This document shows, piece after piece, positions 24,704 to 36,100 of a stretch of 64,000 bases of DNA. The notes beneath the pieces are model-generated. The model had not been told where the DNA came from. It ran no database searches and worked only from the letters and a program-made list of their open reading frames with translations. The position numbers and the translations under genes were made by a program. Each line of letters begins with the position of its first letter. Positions within the stretch are counted from its first letter, which is position 1. Source of the stretch: Halictus rubicundus (taxonomy: Eukaryota; Arthropoda; Insecta; Hymenoptera; Halictidae); the NCBI RefSeq assembly GCF_050948215.1, contig NC_135157.1, positions 7,564,001 to 7,628,000 on the forward strand, written 5' to 3'.

Positions 24704-27700
24704 TGTCTATAGGACATCGAACGCTTTCCACTCTAATCCACCCTCATTTTCCCTACTTGAATAATCAAAAATTGATATACAAAGATAAACAATGAAATTT
24801 TTTAATTCCTTCTAAATCAAAAAATGATTGAACCCAATTTATTTCTAAACTTTCGCTAACGATTCCGGTGAAATATTCTGTAAGAAAACGATAGTAACAG
24901 GGGGTACCTCTTTTCTTCGAATTCTTTGGTATTTTTTTTCTTCCGTAGGATTCTTGATGCCGCGCTCTGATCCCGGCTAGTATCCTCAAATAATCTTTTT
25001 TTAGTACAATATCCAGCTCGGAGAAGCGATTGCAGCTTTGTCGTCGATTCCCGGCCGTGATACATACTCCGATGCGAATAAAGCGTCTCGAAATTCTTCC
25101 GCTTCCACCGCTTCCCCGTCTCGCAGACGCGACAAGCACATCGTCGGATTTCATGGAAACGGCACGAATCCATTTAATATATCAGCCGCCGTGCTGTTAA
25201 CATGGGGTACGCTAGAAAATCGTTCGATCTATCCGAAAAGTCTTGACGAAAATCGCTTTTCAAGCACCGTCGCATCGTCCTCGGCAATTCGAGCTCCGCG
25301 GAGCGTGGTGCTTCTGTAGTTATTGATCCGGCTAACGGACGGAAATAAAGACAGTTCATACATGGGAAAAAAAAAACAAAAGCAGAGAACGAGCGAATCT
25401 TCGAATAATGAAAATACATATATGTACGATGCAGCCAACCACTAAACCGGGGTGAAGCCACCGATGTCACAGTTGACGTTGAATTTCAATTACTGGAGTC
25501 TGACAAGGTACAGGGGAGCTTTATGTTGGATCAGCGTATTTTAGATTACTGAGTTTTACGAACGCCTGAAGTTTGCGCGAAGTTTGATACGAATTCACGA
25601 AGTAGGAATTTGACTTACATAGTCTTGAAAGTAATAGAGTATTAAACTGCGAGGGCAAAGTGAATCCAAGTAGGTAATATCGAAGTAACTTCAGGCTGAA
25701 GTGATTGCGGCCAACGAAGCGATATTTAAATAGTGTAGAGGTCACGGAAATATTATTTCTTCTACAATTTTGCTGCTCTTTTGGCGGCGTGTTAAGTGGC
25801 AATTAATTAGGTCAGTTGATTCTCGCAATCACTCGCTTAAATATTAATCCACCAATTACTTCAAGGTACACTGCCAAGTATTTGAAGTTTTGGTTTGTTT
25901 GAACGCAGTAGTAGGTAACTAAAATCTTAAAATATTAATGTACCTTTCGGTATCTCCAACAATACAATCATTCGAGTATCCCGTTTTCGGTCACTAACCG
26001 CACCATACTAGGGTTACCTGTACTTTTCACTGTATATCTTATCCTCGAAAGTGATGTGCGACCATGAATACGTCGGGTTTCCGCAGGGAGGAACGCCGCG
26101 GCGCGGCGGCGCGGTCGAATTACAGACCTCATATACTTTTGAGATCAAATAACAGATACCCGGTTAGAAATTCTAATCCGACGGAAACGCACACGGAACG
26201 AACCCGATCATCACGAGCTTGTTCCACCACGTGTCTATGTGCGTTTTCACATGCGAATTGCGCTCGCGAAATCACCTGCTCGATTTTATACAGTGCCTTC
26301 CAAACGTGTAAAATCGTGTAAAACTTCTCCAAAAAAACTTCCCATAATAATTGCTCCACTGAACCAAACATTTTTTCGTATTACTAAAAACAACGTAGTT
26401 ATGTCCAGTAAAAGTCTTTGGTACCTCGCCCTCTATGTTGTGAGCAGTCAAACTGGATGTTAGCAAAATAGGAGTCGAAGGGGTTATTATAACTTGTCGA
26501 ACAATTGTATAAGACGAAGCAACACTCCGATCAGCATTTGCGACAGGAATGTGCGCTTTCCTGCGTCCCCACTATTTTTGGAAGGTCCTGTAGACGGTAG
26601 GCGGTTCGTTCAGGATCGGAATCGTCGTTCGAGGTTTGATTCTCGACCTGGACGTTCATATTTCAACCGGAACCCCATAACCTTCGCGAGGCAACGATGT
26701 GGTTCTACTCTGCGGCCATCGATCGGACGAGAGACAGCGCGGGGCCGTGGAGGAAACGAACGACGACCGCTGCTTCCATCCAGATTTAACGCTGGCATTT
26801 ACATTTAGAAGAGCTCCTCGCCGAGCTGTTGTTTACTAATCGGATCCGGAAAATGGTGCTCGAGAGCCGTGAGATTCGTTCTTAACGCTGTAAACACGAT
26901 CCAATGACCGCTCGATGCTTCGTCTATGGCTCGAGCTTAACCGAACCACCGTCTGCGCCACCGGTGTTGCTTCTCTTTCCGTCGTCAAACATCCTTCCGC
27001 CTTTTCCCTCTGTTGGTTTACACTTGGCGGCCTGCTCGCGAACACCAAACAGACCGATAACGTGGACATTTTTATCGCCAATTTATCTGTACACCAACTT
27101 CGGCTGCTTTAAAGAAGTTTCTTGGGAACACGACGTTGAAGACGTTGTCCTGACTACTGAAGATGTTGCTGAATTTTCTCGATAGTCAGTTCATTGGTTA
27201 CGATCTTTTGAAAATTGTGCAAAACTTCCAGTTGATGACCACGAAGTTGGTTGACTTCTTTTTTGGGGGAAGGGGAGTAGAGTTAGGATCAGATAGTTCA
27301 TGGAGCATCCTAGCTGGCTTAATCCTCAATAAATGGCTTTACAATTTTATATTGTTATGTTTTCAAACATATTTTTAAAGATACTTCTAGACACGAATCC
27401 AAATTAAAATCAATTTATTCAAAGTATTCAGAATTATGTATAGACTGCCTGCGAAATCGCTCCCAATTTTCAGTCATCCTTATCCTTCATCATAAGACCT
27501 TATCAAAGATCAAAAAACCTTATCTCTTTCTCGTTAAAAAAAAAAACATGAAGAATAAGGTTTTAAAAAAGATTAACGAAAGTCTACATGTGTATGTACT
27601 TCTTTTATAGAGTTGTAAAATAGGTACACACCTTTTTATTTCAATTAGTTTGTCCTGATGCTGATCGATATATTTCTGTGACAAACGATGGTCGCATATC

Positions 27701-27834
27701 TTCCGGAGAGTAAATTCGAATAGGATGAAAGTATTTGTAGAAACTTTCAGCGGGACATTGTGTTTTCCTTATTTCATTGGTAGAAGCGTAAATGTGACAA
27801 GTGATAAAGCAGACGACAATTTTATGTTTTGCAG

Positions 27835-27982
27835 CTCCTGGCGGGCAACAATAATCCGTACACGGAGAAGGAGCAAGTCTTCGATCCAGCCATCGTGGCA
27901 ACAAAAGTCCGTTTCATCCCGTACACCTCCCATATGCGCATGGTATGCATACGAGTGGAGCTTTATGGCTGTCCATGGACCG
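27835..27982 (+). CDS. Ddr: DDR exon: end of the discoidin domain
   Basis: The acceptor is TTTTGCAG ending at 27834 and the donor is GTGAGT at 27983. The exon has 49 full codons and leaves one base, giving a phase 1 junction. It encodes AGNNNPYTEKEQVFDPAIVA, then TKVRFIPYTSH, then a C-terminal CIRVELYGCPW. The VRFIP strand and the closing C-x-RVELYGC motif are hallmarks of DDR discoidin domains. The two cysteines normally pair with earlier cysteines of the same domain. The exon joins its neighbours as RRGME|LLAG and CPWT|EGLV. No insertion or frameshift is seen. The chance frame running from 27725 into this exon is a read-through of the intron. Confidence 0.96.
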
Positions 27983-29579
27983 GTGAGTGAAATTTAAAGC
28001 CACTCCTTCCAGCCGCACTTATCCGCGACAAACTGTCCGCCGAGAAGGATTGAAAAGGACGAGCAGATATAGTTCTCGCGCATTTTTATCGGTGTCGCGA
28101 TATTTCAGAATTTTCTACAATCAAGAAATTTCTTATAGTGAAAAATATTTCTCCTTTATATTTAAGATGCATGGCGATGCTTTCATCAGATCATTTCTGT
28201 GCTTGTACAACGCTATTGAAAATTTTATATTAAAAATATGAAATGTACAATCATTTTCTTCACATTTTTAAAACATGTCTTTAAATCTGAAACTGTTTAA
28301 AAAACTATTAAATTTTGGTACTTTTCTTCTATTCCAGAAGTTTCTTCCAATCCCATTGCATTAAATACATTAATAGTAAACTGCAGATTTTATGCATTCC
28401 TGATAGAAATGTTCAGATCAAGTACGAAATGCTTAAAATGTATATGGAATTTATTAATACTGTTAATTTTAACTTATCAAAATTATTAGAGACAGAACTA
28501 ACTTTATTGAGTTCTATTTAACTTCTGTTTCTTGCAATCAGTGTAAAAAAATATTCACATTCTACTGAAAAAGAAAAAGAAAAGAAGACTGAACGTTTAC
28601 AGACTTGTAAAATAACTTTTTAAAATAAATTATCAAAGATGCGATCAGAGATAAAAGAAAGAATATGTCGACAATAATTGTGTGGAAATAACTGGTAGCT
28701 ACTACCAAAGGAATTACTAGAAACCAAACAAAAGGCATTTTAATAAAATTTGTATTGTGCTCGATAAATTCAAAAGCTCGAATGAACGATTGTCCGAAAA
28801 TATTTTAAATAAATACGTATCGTCATATTGAAATTGATAAATTTGATTTCGCATTCCACGCAAGTTGCATTTCATATTACGTTTCGATAATAGAATTCGT
28901 AGTCAGATAATAAATATCCAATTAAATCGCAATTTCGTTTTTTTTCATTTTCATGCCGAGGTACGTGTCCCCGATTAAAATTCACTAGACGAAATAACTA
29001 GTTGAAAACAGAGCTCGCGTTAAGTGGATCTTCTGCTCGGTGTCGGGGCGGATTCGTATTCTTAAACTCCGATCGAACAGCAACAACTCCGCCGGCTCGA
29101 AACCGGCATTAACGCAGATTTAGTAGCACAACTCGAAGGGGGAGTCTGCAGGTGTGTTTGCGTTAATCCAACCCCGAAACGGTTCAGCAAGCCCAGTACC
29201 GGTATGCGCGTAGTCGAAATCACGGTTGTAAGTATCGATATTGCGATGCATCGACGCTGCAATCGCTTCACCGGCAAAAGATATTTACGTCGAGGATGCT
29301 TGGCCATATTAGAAATACTAATTCGGTATAATCGTGTGCCACGATATCTAAACATTCCAAAGAAAAATCGGAATTACACAAAAGCGAATCTATCTCCGAA
29401 ATTCACAAACAAACACTTTTAAGATTTAACTTAATTGGTGCATCATTCACATTTTTTAAGTCTTACATCGTTTTTTCTTCATAATTTAGAATAAGAATAG
29501 ATGTGAATTCAAGTGACACTCAATAGATGTGAAAACTTCGAAACACAATACTAATCCAGTAACAAAACTTTCGTACCTT

Positions 29580-29790
29580 GAATCATTTCTTCATGAAGAT
29601 TTTACTAACATATTCGTTGCACTTTTCTGATTAAAATGACACCAAACACGACACTATTTGGTTCACACATACTTGCCTAATCCACGATACAGTAGAATCT
29701 CGATTATCGGAACTACCTACAACGTTAGAATAAATCTGTACAGATTTGTGCAATGAATCGTGTTGTGCATCGATTGCTTTAGAATAAACT
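29580..29790 (+). repeat. Dispersed repeat family D with pogo-like end
   Basis: The block CTGATTAAAATGACACCAAA and following CACGACACTATTTG matches 39038-39072. The pogo-like sequence TACAGTAGAATCTCGATTAT starts at 29688. ATCTGTACAGATTTGT, also found near 39155-39175 as ATCTATACAGATTTGT, follows. The shared order of blocks shows one repeat family. It has no coding capacity. Confidence 0.65.
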
Positions 29791-30612
29791 ATTTATTTTT
29801 GGATAGTAGAGAATTTCATCAGTAATAATTGTCAAAAATATCACGTCCAATTAAAGATTCTGTGAGTGCACCATCAAGTTTGATCTGCTGTGTGCATTGT
29901 TTCTGTGTGCTATCAAAAGAATTATTATTGAATGAACGGTGGTTTCATTCCAGCGTTGTCATGTCGCACAATGGCAAGAGCGTAAACGACTTCGGTATTA
30001 TATATTCAATTCCGCCAGCGAGCAATTACCGTAACAAGAACGAAAATATTTTCCATATGCTGGTCTCCTGGTGATTGTAGTTGGAATTACTGGATATTAC
30101 CGTGCGTGCGACACAGAACGGCCCGGCACACGTGGCCGGCATATATTTCTTAGCGCATTTTTTTCTTCTCCCGTTGCCCCGCGCCGTGCACGCAGCGAAT
30201 AACACCATGATAAATACGGAGATGGCGTTTTTATGGCGCATGAAATTTATCGTTTATACTGTTATCGGGAAAAGGGGTCGCCGAGAAGTGAATTGGCCGC
30301 CGCCATTTGGAAAACGCGCCTGGTGTTCACCCGCAAGTGGATATTCCGTTCTCCTTACGGCGGCCATTCTTGTCGACCGATTAATTGAGCCCTTTGTACT
30401 CGAACGGCCACTACAGTCAATCAAATAAAAAAATATATCGATACACTCTGATTTTCATTATAATTTCAATTAAAAAGCAGCATGTCCATACAAACTAGAT
30501 TTCTTTATATTTTATCGCACATCAGAATAATGTACTGGCTTGGAAGAGCTAATAACTTGTCAAGAATAGATTGCAGGATTTTATGCATTTATGACTTAAT
30601 CAAGTATGAAAC

Positions 30613-30895
30613 ACAGAGTGTCCCAATGTTGATGGTACAACCATGGAGGGGGTGATTCTACATGTAGATATAAATCGAAAAAAAGGAACAGCATTTTTTC
30701 GTTTGACGCATCGTTTTCGAGAAAATCGAGTTTAAAGATCCGTCGTGTACGCGTGCTTCAGTATATGCAGGAAGTAGAATTGGTTGGTCATGTTAAGACG
30801 CGTCAGACAAAAATTTTATTCTATATTTTCGAATTATTTTCTCATATAGAATTACCTCCATGTAGACCCCCTCCGCGGTTGTACAATATGTACAA
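30613..30895 (+). mobile_element. Inverted-repeat element, family A copy
   Basis: The left part reads GTACAACCATGGAGGGGGTG and the right part, reverse complemented, reads GTACAACCGCGGAGGGGGTC. Inner arms are TGATTCTACATG against GTAATTCTATATG. The interior matches the element at 10312-10646 in inverted orientation. It ends in a GTACAATATGTACAATATAT simple repeat (30890-30915). It has no transposase frame, so it is a miniature non-autonomous element of about 280 bases. Confidence 0.75.
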
Positions 30896-32397
30896 TATAT
30901 TGTACAATATATAATAATAATAATTGTATATTTAACACCATCACGTTCTGAAAAAAGAAATAAAGAATTCATTTGTACTAGAATTTTATCTATTGATTCT
31001 TCTTATGTATATATTTTTAAGCTAGTATATTATTTCTAGATACATCAAAATACTGAAACAGCTAGATCATATCAATATAAAATTTCTTAACTGACATTTA
31101 AACCTCACATTCTCTAACAGAACAGAAGTTGTGCTCCTGTAGAACTGCAAAAAGACTTGCTGATCGTAGTTTAGTATAGGACACTTTTCAATTAGGTGGT
31201 ACTTTCTTGTAGGAATAATCAAGTTGTATAAATAAGAAATACTCGTTCCATCTACCGTTTCCCGAGCATTAGAGAAGCAACCGAATGATCACGGATATTC
31301 ATCCGCGGGAAGTGTTAAAACTTGTTCTAGGGCCATCTTTAGTAACGTCTGCCACTTCTCCCAGCCATCGTTTCGACGTCCAATAAATCATTTCCTGTGG
31401 GTCCTATGGGAAAGAACCAGGCAGAGATGGTATCTTTTTATTGGCCACGATTCTGGCATTGATGAAGATGTATAAAGATTAAATTATGGCGCGCTGTGCG
31501 GACGGTTTGTGGTTGAGTGACAGTTGCCTTCCGATTATTGTGCTTGTATGTCGGCGACAAATTTTATATTATTTACAAGAAAATCCTTGGAACGTTTAAT
31601 ATATAAGGATGTCTTCTAGCGAATGAAATTAATTTTTCCATTATTTTTGCTTTTATACTTGAAATATTTTGTGTCTCTTTCTTAAGACTGAAAATTCACA
31701 GCAAATTCTTTATATTTAAAATACAATGAAACAGCTACAAAAAATCTCAAATTTTCTTTTGAGAAGTTTTTGCGAAGGGTAGATTTCCCTTTATAAAACC
31801 GCGTTGAAAGAAATGTAGAAAAGGCTTTTTTAAATTCCATAGAGACATTTGAATTCGTGGAAGTTCAAAAGAAAAGGAGCAAGTACAATTTCTCACTTCC
31901 TTTTATGTTAATAAAGGGAACAGAATAAAATCTTTAAAAAATACTGTGAGCTCAGGGACGTGAAGGTAGAGATTTCACCCTTCAAAATAGCACACGCAGA
32001 ATATTCCAAGATTTTTTTGCACGAAGTTCTAGGAGTTCAAAGATGAACAATTCTTCGGCTATAATTCTTTCGGTTATAACTCCGCTTTAATTTTTCGGAG
32101 TAGCTTATAAACAATTTTGTGGAGCAGCCTAACTACCAGAATTTCTTTCTCGGTGTTCAAACCAGTTATCGATCTATTAACCGAGCTTCGAGTTGCCAGT
32201 CCACCCCTAAACCGGCCCCGAGTAGAGGGTTGAAGCTCGGTGGCATTCTCGCGTTATCTGGCCGGAATCTTATCACGTATCGTCGGAAATAAAATGTCCG
32301 CGGCATCGCCACGTGCCGCGTCACGATGATGCATAGTCGTGGAGCATGCTGTGCGTAGATGCAGGTAACGTGACCGTGCGTTTCGTTTTTGTTGCAG

Positions 32398-32577
32398 AGG
32401 GTTTGGTGTCGTACTCGATGCCCCAAGGAATCAAGAGAGGCTCGGAGGTTGACCTTTCCGACAGAACGTACGACGGTAGGGAAGAAGCAGGTTACCTCTC
32501 CGGGGGACTCGGTCAACTTGTCGACGGGCAAAAGGGTCCTGACAACTTCAGATTGGACGTCGGTGGTAACGGGAAAG
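32398..32577 (+). CDS. Ddr: DDR exon: first part of the discoidin-like domain
   Basis: The acceptor is TTTTTGTTGCAG ending at 32397 and the donor is GTGAGC at 32578. Two bases complete the Glu codon from the previous exon, 59 codons follow, and one base is carried on. The translation has EGLVSYSMPQG, then DLSDRTYDG, then GYLSGGLGQLVDGQKGPDNF. The W-x-(D/E)-GL-x-SY start, the TYDG motif and the GGLGQL-x-DG motif are characteristic of the second, discoidin-like domain of DDRs, which packs against the collagen-binding domain. There are no cysteines in this exon. The longer overlapping frame starting upstream at 32346 only reads through the acceptor. Confidence 0.96.
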
Positions 32578-32984
32578 GTGAGCTGCTTCGTGTTGGAATG
32601 AGATTAGCGCTAGAGCCCGATCGTGTCTAGATTAGCGTGATAGAGCCGTCACGGCTACACTCGCGAGTTACCCGCTCGTTGGCCGACTTATGTTGTTCTC
32701 CTCTCTTCCCTTCCATCTACTTCTTTTGCCCCGTGAATTTTCGCCCTACGAAACGATTCGGTGCCCTCGATGCTTTAATTGGTCGAACTTCTCTCAACAC
32801 GTTGCTCGCGAATATTAGATTCTACTAGCTTCACTCACGCCTTTTGCCTTGTAATTGACCTCACAGTTGATTTTCATCTCAGTATATGTGCGTGAGGAAC
32901 AATAAATTACAAAAAGTGTGAACATTATACCAGAACTATACAGTATTTCACCGTAAGAAAAAATCAACGACACACAGGAAGATA

Positions 32985-34177
32985 TTAGGGGTACCCATAA
33001 GTAATCAATTATTTGCAAAGAATTTGTTTTGCCATTAGTTCTGTCCGGTCGTTGTAGAGGAAACACGTATTCTTTTACAGTTTTCGGTGAAGCAGCCTGT
33101 GTTCAAATATTCTAAAAAGTATAATTTTTTTACAACCCTGTTCCGAGGATCATACTCGTCATTGCATACTTTTTCATTTTCATGCGGGATTTAATGCAAC
33201 GGTAGCAACAAAGAAAATTTGCGATGTCTATGGACATGTATTGAAGGTCAACAAGTGTCAACGTTGGTCCAGAAGGTTTGCTGCTGGTGATTATGATCTC
33301 TCTGACAGGCCTCGAAGTGGACGACCAGTTGAATTTGATAATGACACCCTAAAATCTCTAGTGGAAGCTGATCCAAAATTAAGTATACAAGAATTATCGA
33401 GAAGCCTTGGGTCCACATGGTCAACTATACAAAGGCACCTACACGAAATGGGATAGGCATATAGGCAAGGAACATGGGTACCGCATCAATTATCTGAGAC
33501 CAACAAGAATATTCGTCGATCAATTTGCACTTCATTGCTATCCAGATTTCGTAGAGATCCATTTCTTCGCAGAATCGTTACCGGAGATGAAAAATGGATT
33601 CTTTATGATAACATAAAGCGTTCCAAGCAATGGCTTTCTGCAAATCAAACCGCAATATCAACCCCTAAACCTAGCTTATCACTTAGAAAGGTGTTACTGT
33701 GCATTTGGTGGGACTGTCGTGGCATAATTCACTTTGAGTTGTTGAAACCTAGAGAAACAGTTACTGCTGAGTTGTATTCTCAGCAATTACAACGGCTGTA
33801 TTCTGAACTATTGAAATAGAGGGCATCTTTAGTCCACAGAAAACGTGTAATACTGCAAATTGACAATGCCCGGCCCCATACAGTGAAACTCAATGGGAAG
33901 TTTTACCGCACCCCCCGTACTCACGGATATTGCTCCCTCTGACTATCATCTTTTCAGATCTCTGGAGCATTATTTAAGAAATGCGAGATGCGAAATGCAT
34001 GTTTGCTTCACGAACCCTGGATTTCTATAAGAGGGGGATTGCAAATTTGCAGGAAAGATGGAGAACTGTCCTTGATAATGATGGAGATTATATAATAAAT
34101 TAAGAAATAGAAACTTCAATTTACTACAAAGTTTGTTTTAGATTTCAAAATAATTGATTACTTATGGGTCTCCCTAA
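32985..34177 (+). mobile_element. Complete but inactive mariner-family transposon
   Basis: The left end TTAGGGGTACCCATAAGTAA and the right end, read inverted as TTAGGGAGACCCATAAGTAA, form terminal inverted repeats of about 30 bases with two mismatches. TA flanks both ends (32983-32984 and 34178-34179), the standard target duplication of Tc1/mariner elements. At 1193 bases the length is close to the usual 1.2-1.3 kb for mariner. The interior carries a broken transposase with recognisable helix-turn-helix and catalytic blocks. Both ends survive, so it could still be a substrate if an active related transposase were present. Confidence 0.95.
33174..34103 (+). pseudogene. Broken mariner transposase
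   Basis: The remnant starts with an AGFNATVATKKICDVYG-like block. A DNA-binding region follows with WSRRFAAGDYDLSDRPRSGR and a second helix-turn-helix (IQELSRSLGSTWSTIQRHL). A stop at 33454 ends that frame. Homology continues in another frame with WVPHQLSETNKN and then SLLSRFRRDPFLRRIVTGDE, which carries the first catalytic Asp (33586-33588). A stop at 33817 interrupts it again before QIDNARPHT, with the second Asp at 33862-33864. The third Asp lies in APSDYHLF at 33941-33943 in a third frame. The second and third Asp are only 79 bases apart, against about 105 expected for the DD34D spacing, so roughly 26 bases are missing. The C-terminal block ends at a stop at 34101. The gene cannot make an active enzyme. 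Confidence 0.93.
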
Positions 34178-36050
34178 TATAAATAATAATCGTAAAAAAT
34201 TTCACTTTGGCGTCTGTAATAGTTCCTTCGCAAAATATTCCTGAAAACTACTTAAGCCGTTTAATCCCGATTTAACGAAACAGTTAAACGAAGAAAGACA
34301 GTGGAGCCCGTCTAATCAATTTGCAGTCCAAATCCCCGTGTAACAATGAGTTGGCACAGGTAGGCAAAGCCGAACCCGAAAAATTCTGCTGGAAGTTTAG
34401 GGTGCAGAGAAATCGTGGAACTTCTTGAACCGACGCCAGATAATCTACAGAGCGTGCGCGGGGGGTGGGGGGAGGGAGGGTCAGCGTTGAACTCGCGAGT
34501 GGCGTATTCATCGGCGCGTCGCATCGTCTTCCTTCCTTTTTCGTAGTTTCAAGCGAAAATAAAATTCCTGGTTGTGTCGAATCCAGGTGTGTAGGCCAGG
34601 CCGGAGATAAGAGAATCGTCGTAGGAGCGCCGCCGCGGCGCCGGTGGACTGGAAGCTCGGACTCTCGGAGGCAAACGTGTTCCACGCCGCACTCGAATCT
34701 GTTCCAATTTACATTTATATTGAACCGCGGCGCGGGCTAGACTGCGAGGCACACGGCTGTTTACCGGCTCCCAGGATACATTTGTGTCTTTCCATTTACG
34801 CGGCCGGCACACTACCCGGCTACGTACTCCAGCTTCTTAAACTTTTAAACCCCGCCGAGACTGCGTGCAGCCTCTCTCCCGACTCTCTTTATACCGGTGC
34901 TATAGTTCGGTTTCCTTCGAATCGAGAGAGTCCCCGACGTTCCGCCAGCTGAATTTGATTCCGCTCTAAAATGCTCCGGGTGACCCGATGGTAATTCTCG
35001 GGGTGTTCGCGAGATCGGACTTTAATGCAATCTGTCTTTCGAGCGGCGCCACAGTGCGTTGAGACAATGGGAATTGTTCAGTTTCGATGACATGTTGAGT
35101 GTACACATTTTAACAATTTGTTGTACTTTTTCTTGAATAATTAACAAAATTATCAAATTCAGGAGATCATTTCCAGAATTCAAGAAACAATTAAAGTTAA
35201 CGTACCACTAGTAATAGATGAAAATTATTGTACGTCACTATCGAATTACTTTATTAATGAGACAAATTTTTCTTTACCAGATTCTGAATCTTCACCAGAC
35301 GTCACACCACTGTTACGGAAATAAAAACCTTAATATTGTCTTTCTTCGCTGAAGATATTTCTGTTCACGATTTACACTGTAATTAGAGTTGGGCATAGTA
35401 ATTATCTCCGACGAAAATTCGGAAAAGTTATTTTTACGCGTTTAGGGGTGACCACCCCTTAACTTCAACCGGAAAATGGTGGATAACAGGGACGGGGTCG
35501 CGATCAGTCGCCGTTTGCTTTCACTACCGGAGCGGAAAGTTGTCTAAAATCACACTGTTGCATCGAAATCGCCGGAATTCGCGGAGATCGAGCTGTGTAA
35601 GTGACATCGGCGGGGCATCGACGGGCGTGCAGCAACCCTCTTTACGAGCGCCATTTGGCCGGTCGTATAGTTTCAGGGTTGTTTAAGTGAGAAAATCATC
35701 AGGCGGCGAGTTCCAGCGACGATATACGCGCGACGGTGTTTATCTTACGACCCTTCTGAATGTTCAGAATTGATGGTAGATAGCGGCTGAAGGCGGCGGC
35801 GACAGGAAACTGGAAACTATTTACTCGGGGGACGATATTAAGGGTGGGGCTTATATGAAAGCGGATAGATCAGACCGATATAATGCCGGTGCACACGGGT
35901 CTCTCGAACATTGTTGAGGGCCACCGGAAGGGACTGTGTCGCAGGAAAATCCGAAGCCAAAGGGGTATAGCGCAGATACCGAATTGAAACGGAACGATTC
36001 AGACCCTCCTAAGTTTTAATAAGCTGCTACGGTCCCTCGCCAGCGCCTGC

Positions 36051-36100
36051 TGCAACAGCCCAGCAGAGCCCAGCAGAGCCAAGCACAGCCCAGCACAGCC
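36051..36100. repeat. Five copies of a 10-base tandem repeat
   Basis: Five consecutive 10-base units close to CAGCAGAGCC, with variants TGCAACAGCC, AAGCACAGCC and CAGCACAGCC. It is a small minisatellite within a CpG-rich island. Confidence 0.85.

Larger units (their letters stand above)
8241..27834 (+). other. Large DDR intron (19.6 kb, phase 0)
   Basis: The donor is GTACGT at 8241 and the acceptor is TTTTGCAG ending at 27834. The flanking exons join without frame change to give RRGME followed by LLAGNNNPY, so no coding exon needs to lie between them. Inside are AT-rich stretches alternating with CpG-rich islands (about 9100-10150, 10900-11870, 15080-16310, 16730-17460, 18600-19290, 22930-23700, 26490-27110). 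It also holds GA microsatellites, one inverted-repeat element (10312-10646), a palindrome (23949-23974) and copies of a dispersed short motif. The 224-residue frame at 23225-23899 has no recognisable family and is probably chance. Intronic enhancers are likely but cannot be pinpointed from sequence alone. Confidence 0.8.
27983..32397 (+). other. DDR intron (4.4 kb, phase 1)
   Basis: Donor GTGAGT and acceptor TTGTTGCAG ending at 32397. It is mostly AT-rich with a CpG-rich island at about 28970-29230 and another at 30060-30420. It contains a family D repeat with a pogo-like end (29580-29790) and a family A inverted-repeat element (30613-30895). Two copies of the dispersed GCGGATTTTATGCA-type motif lie at 28378 and 30569. 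No exon was recognised. Confidence 0.8.

Noticed and set aside
26580..26680. Possible tRNA-like B box near GGTTTGATTCTC
   Set aside because: No matching A box, acceptor stem or cloverleaf could be built around it.
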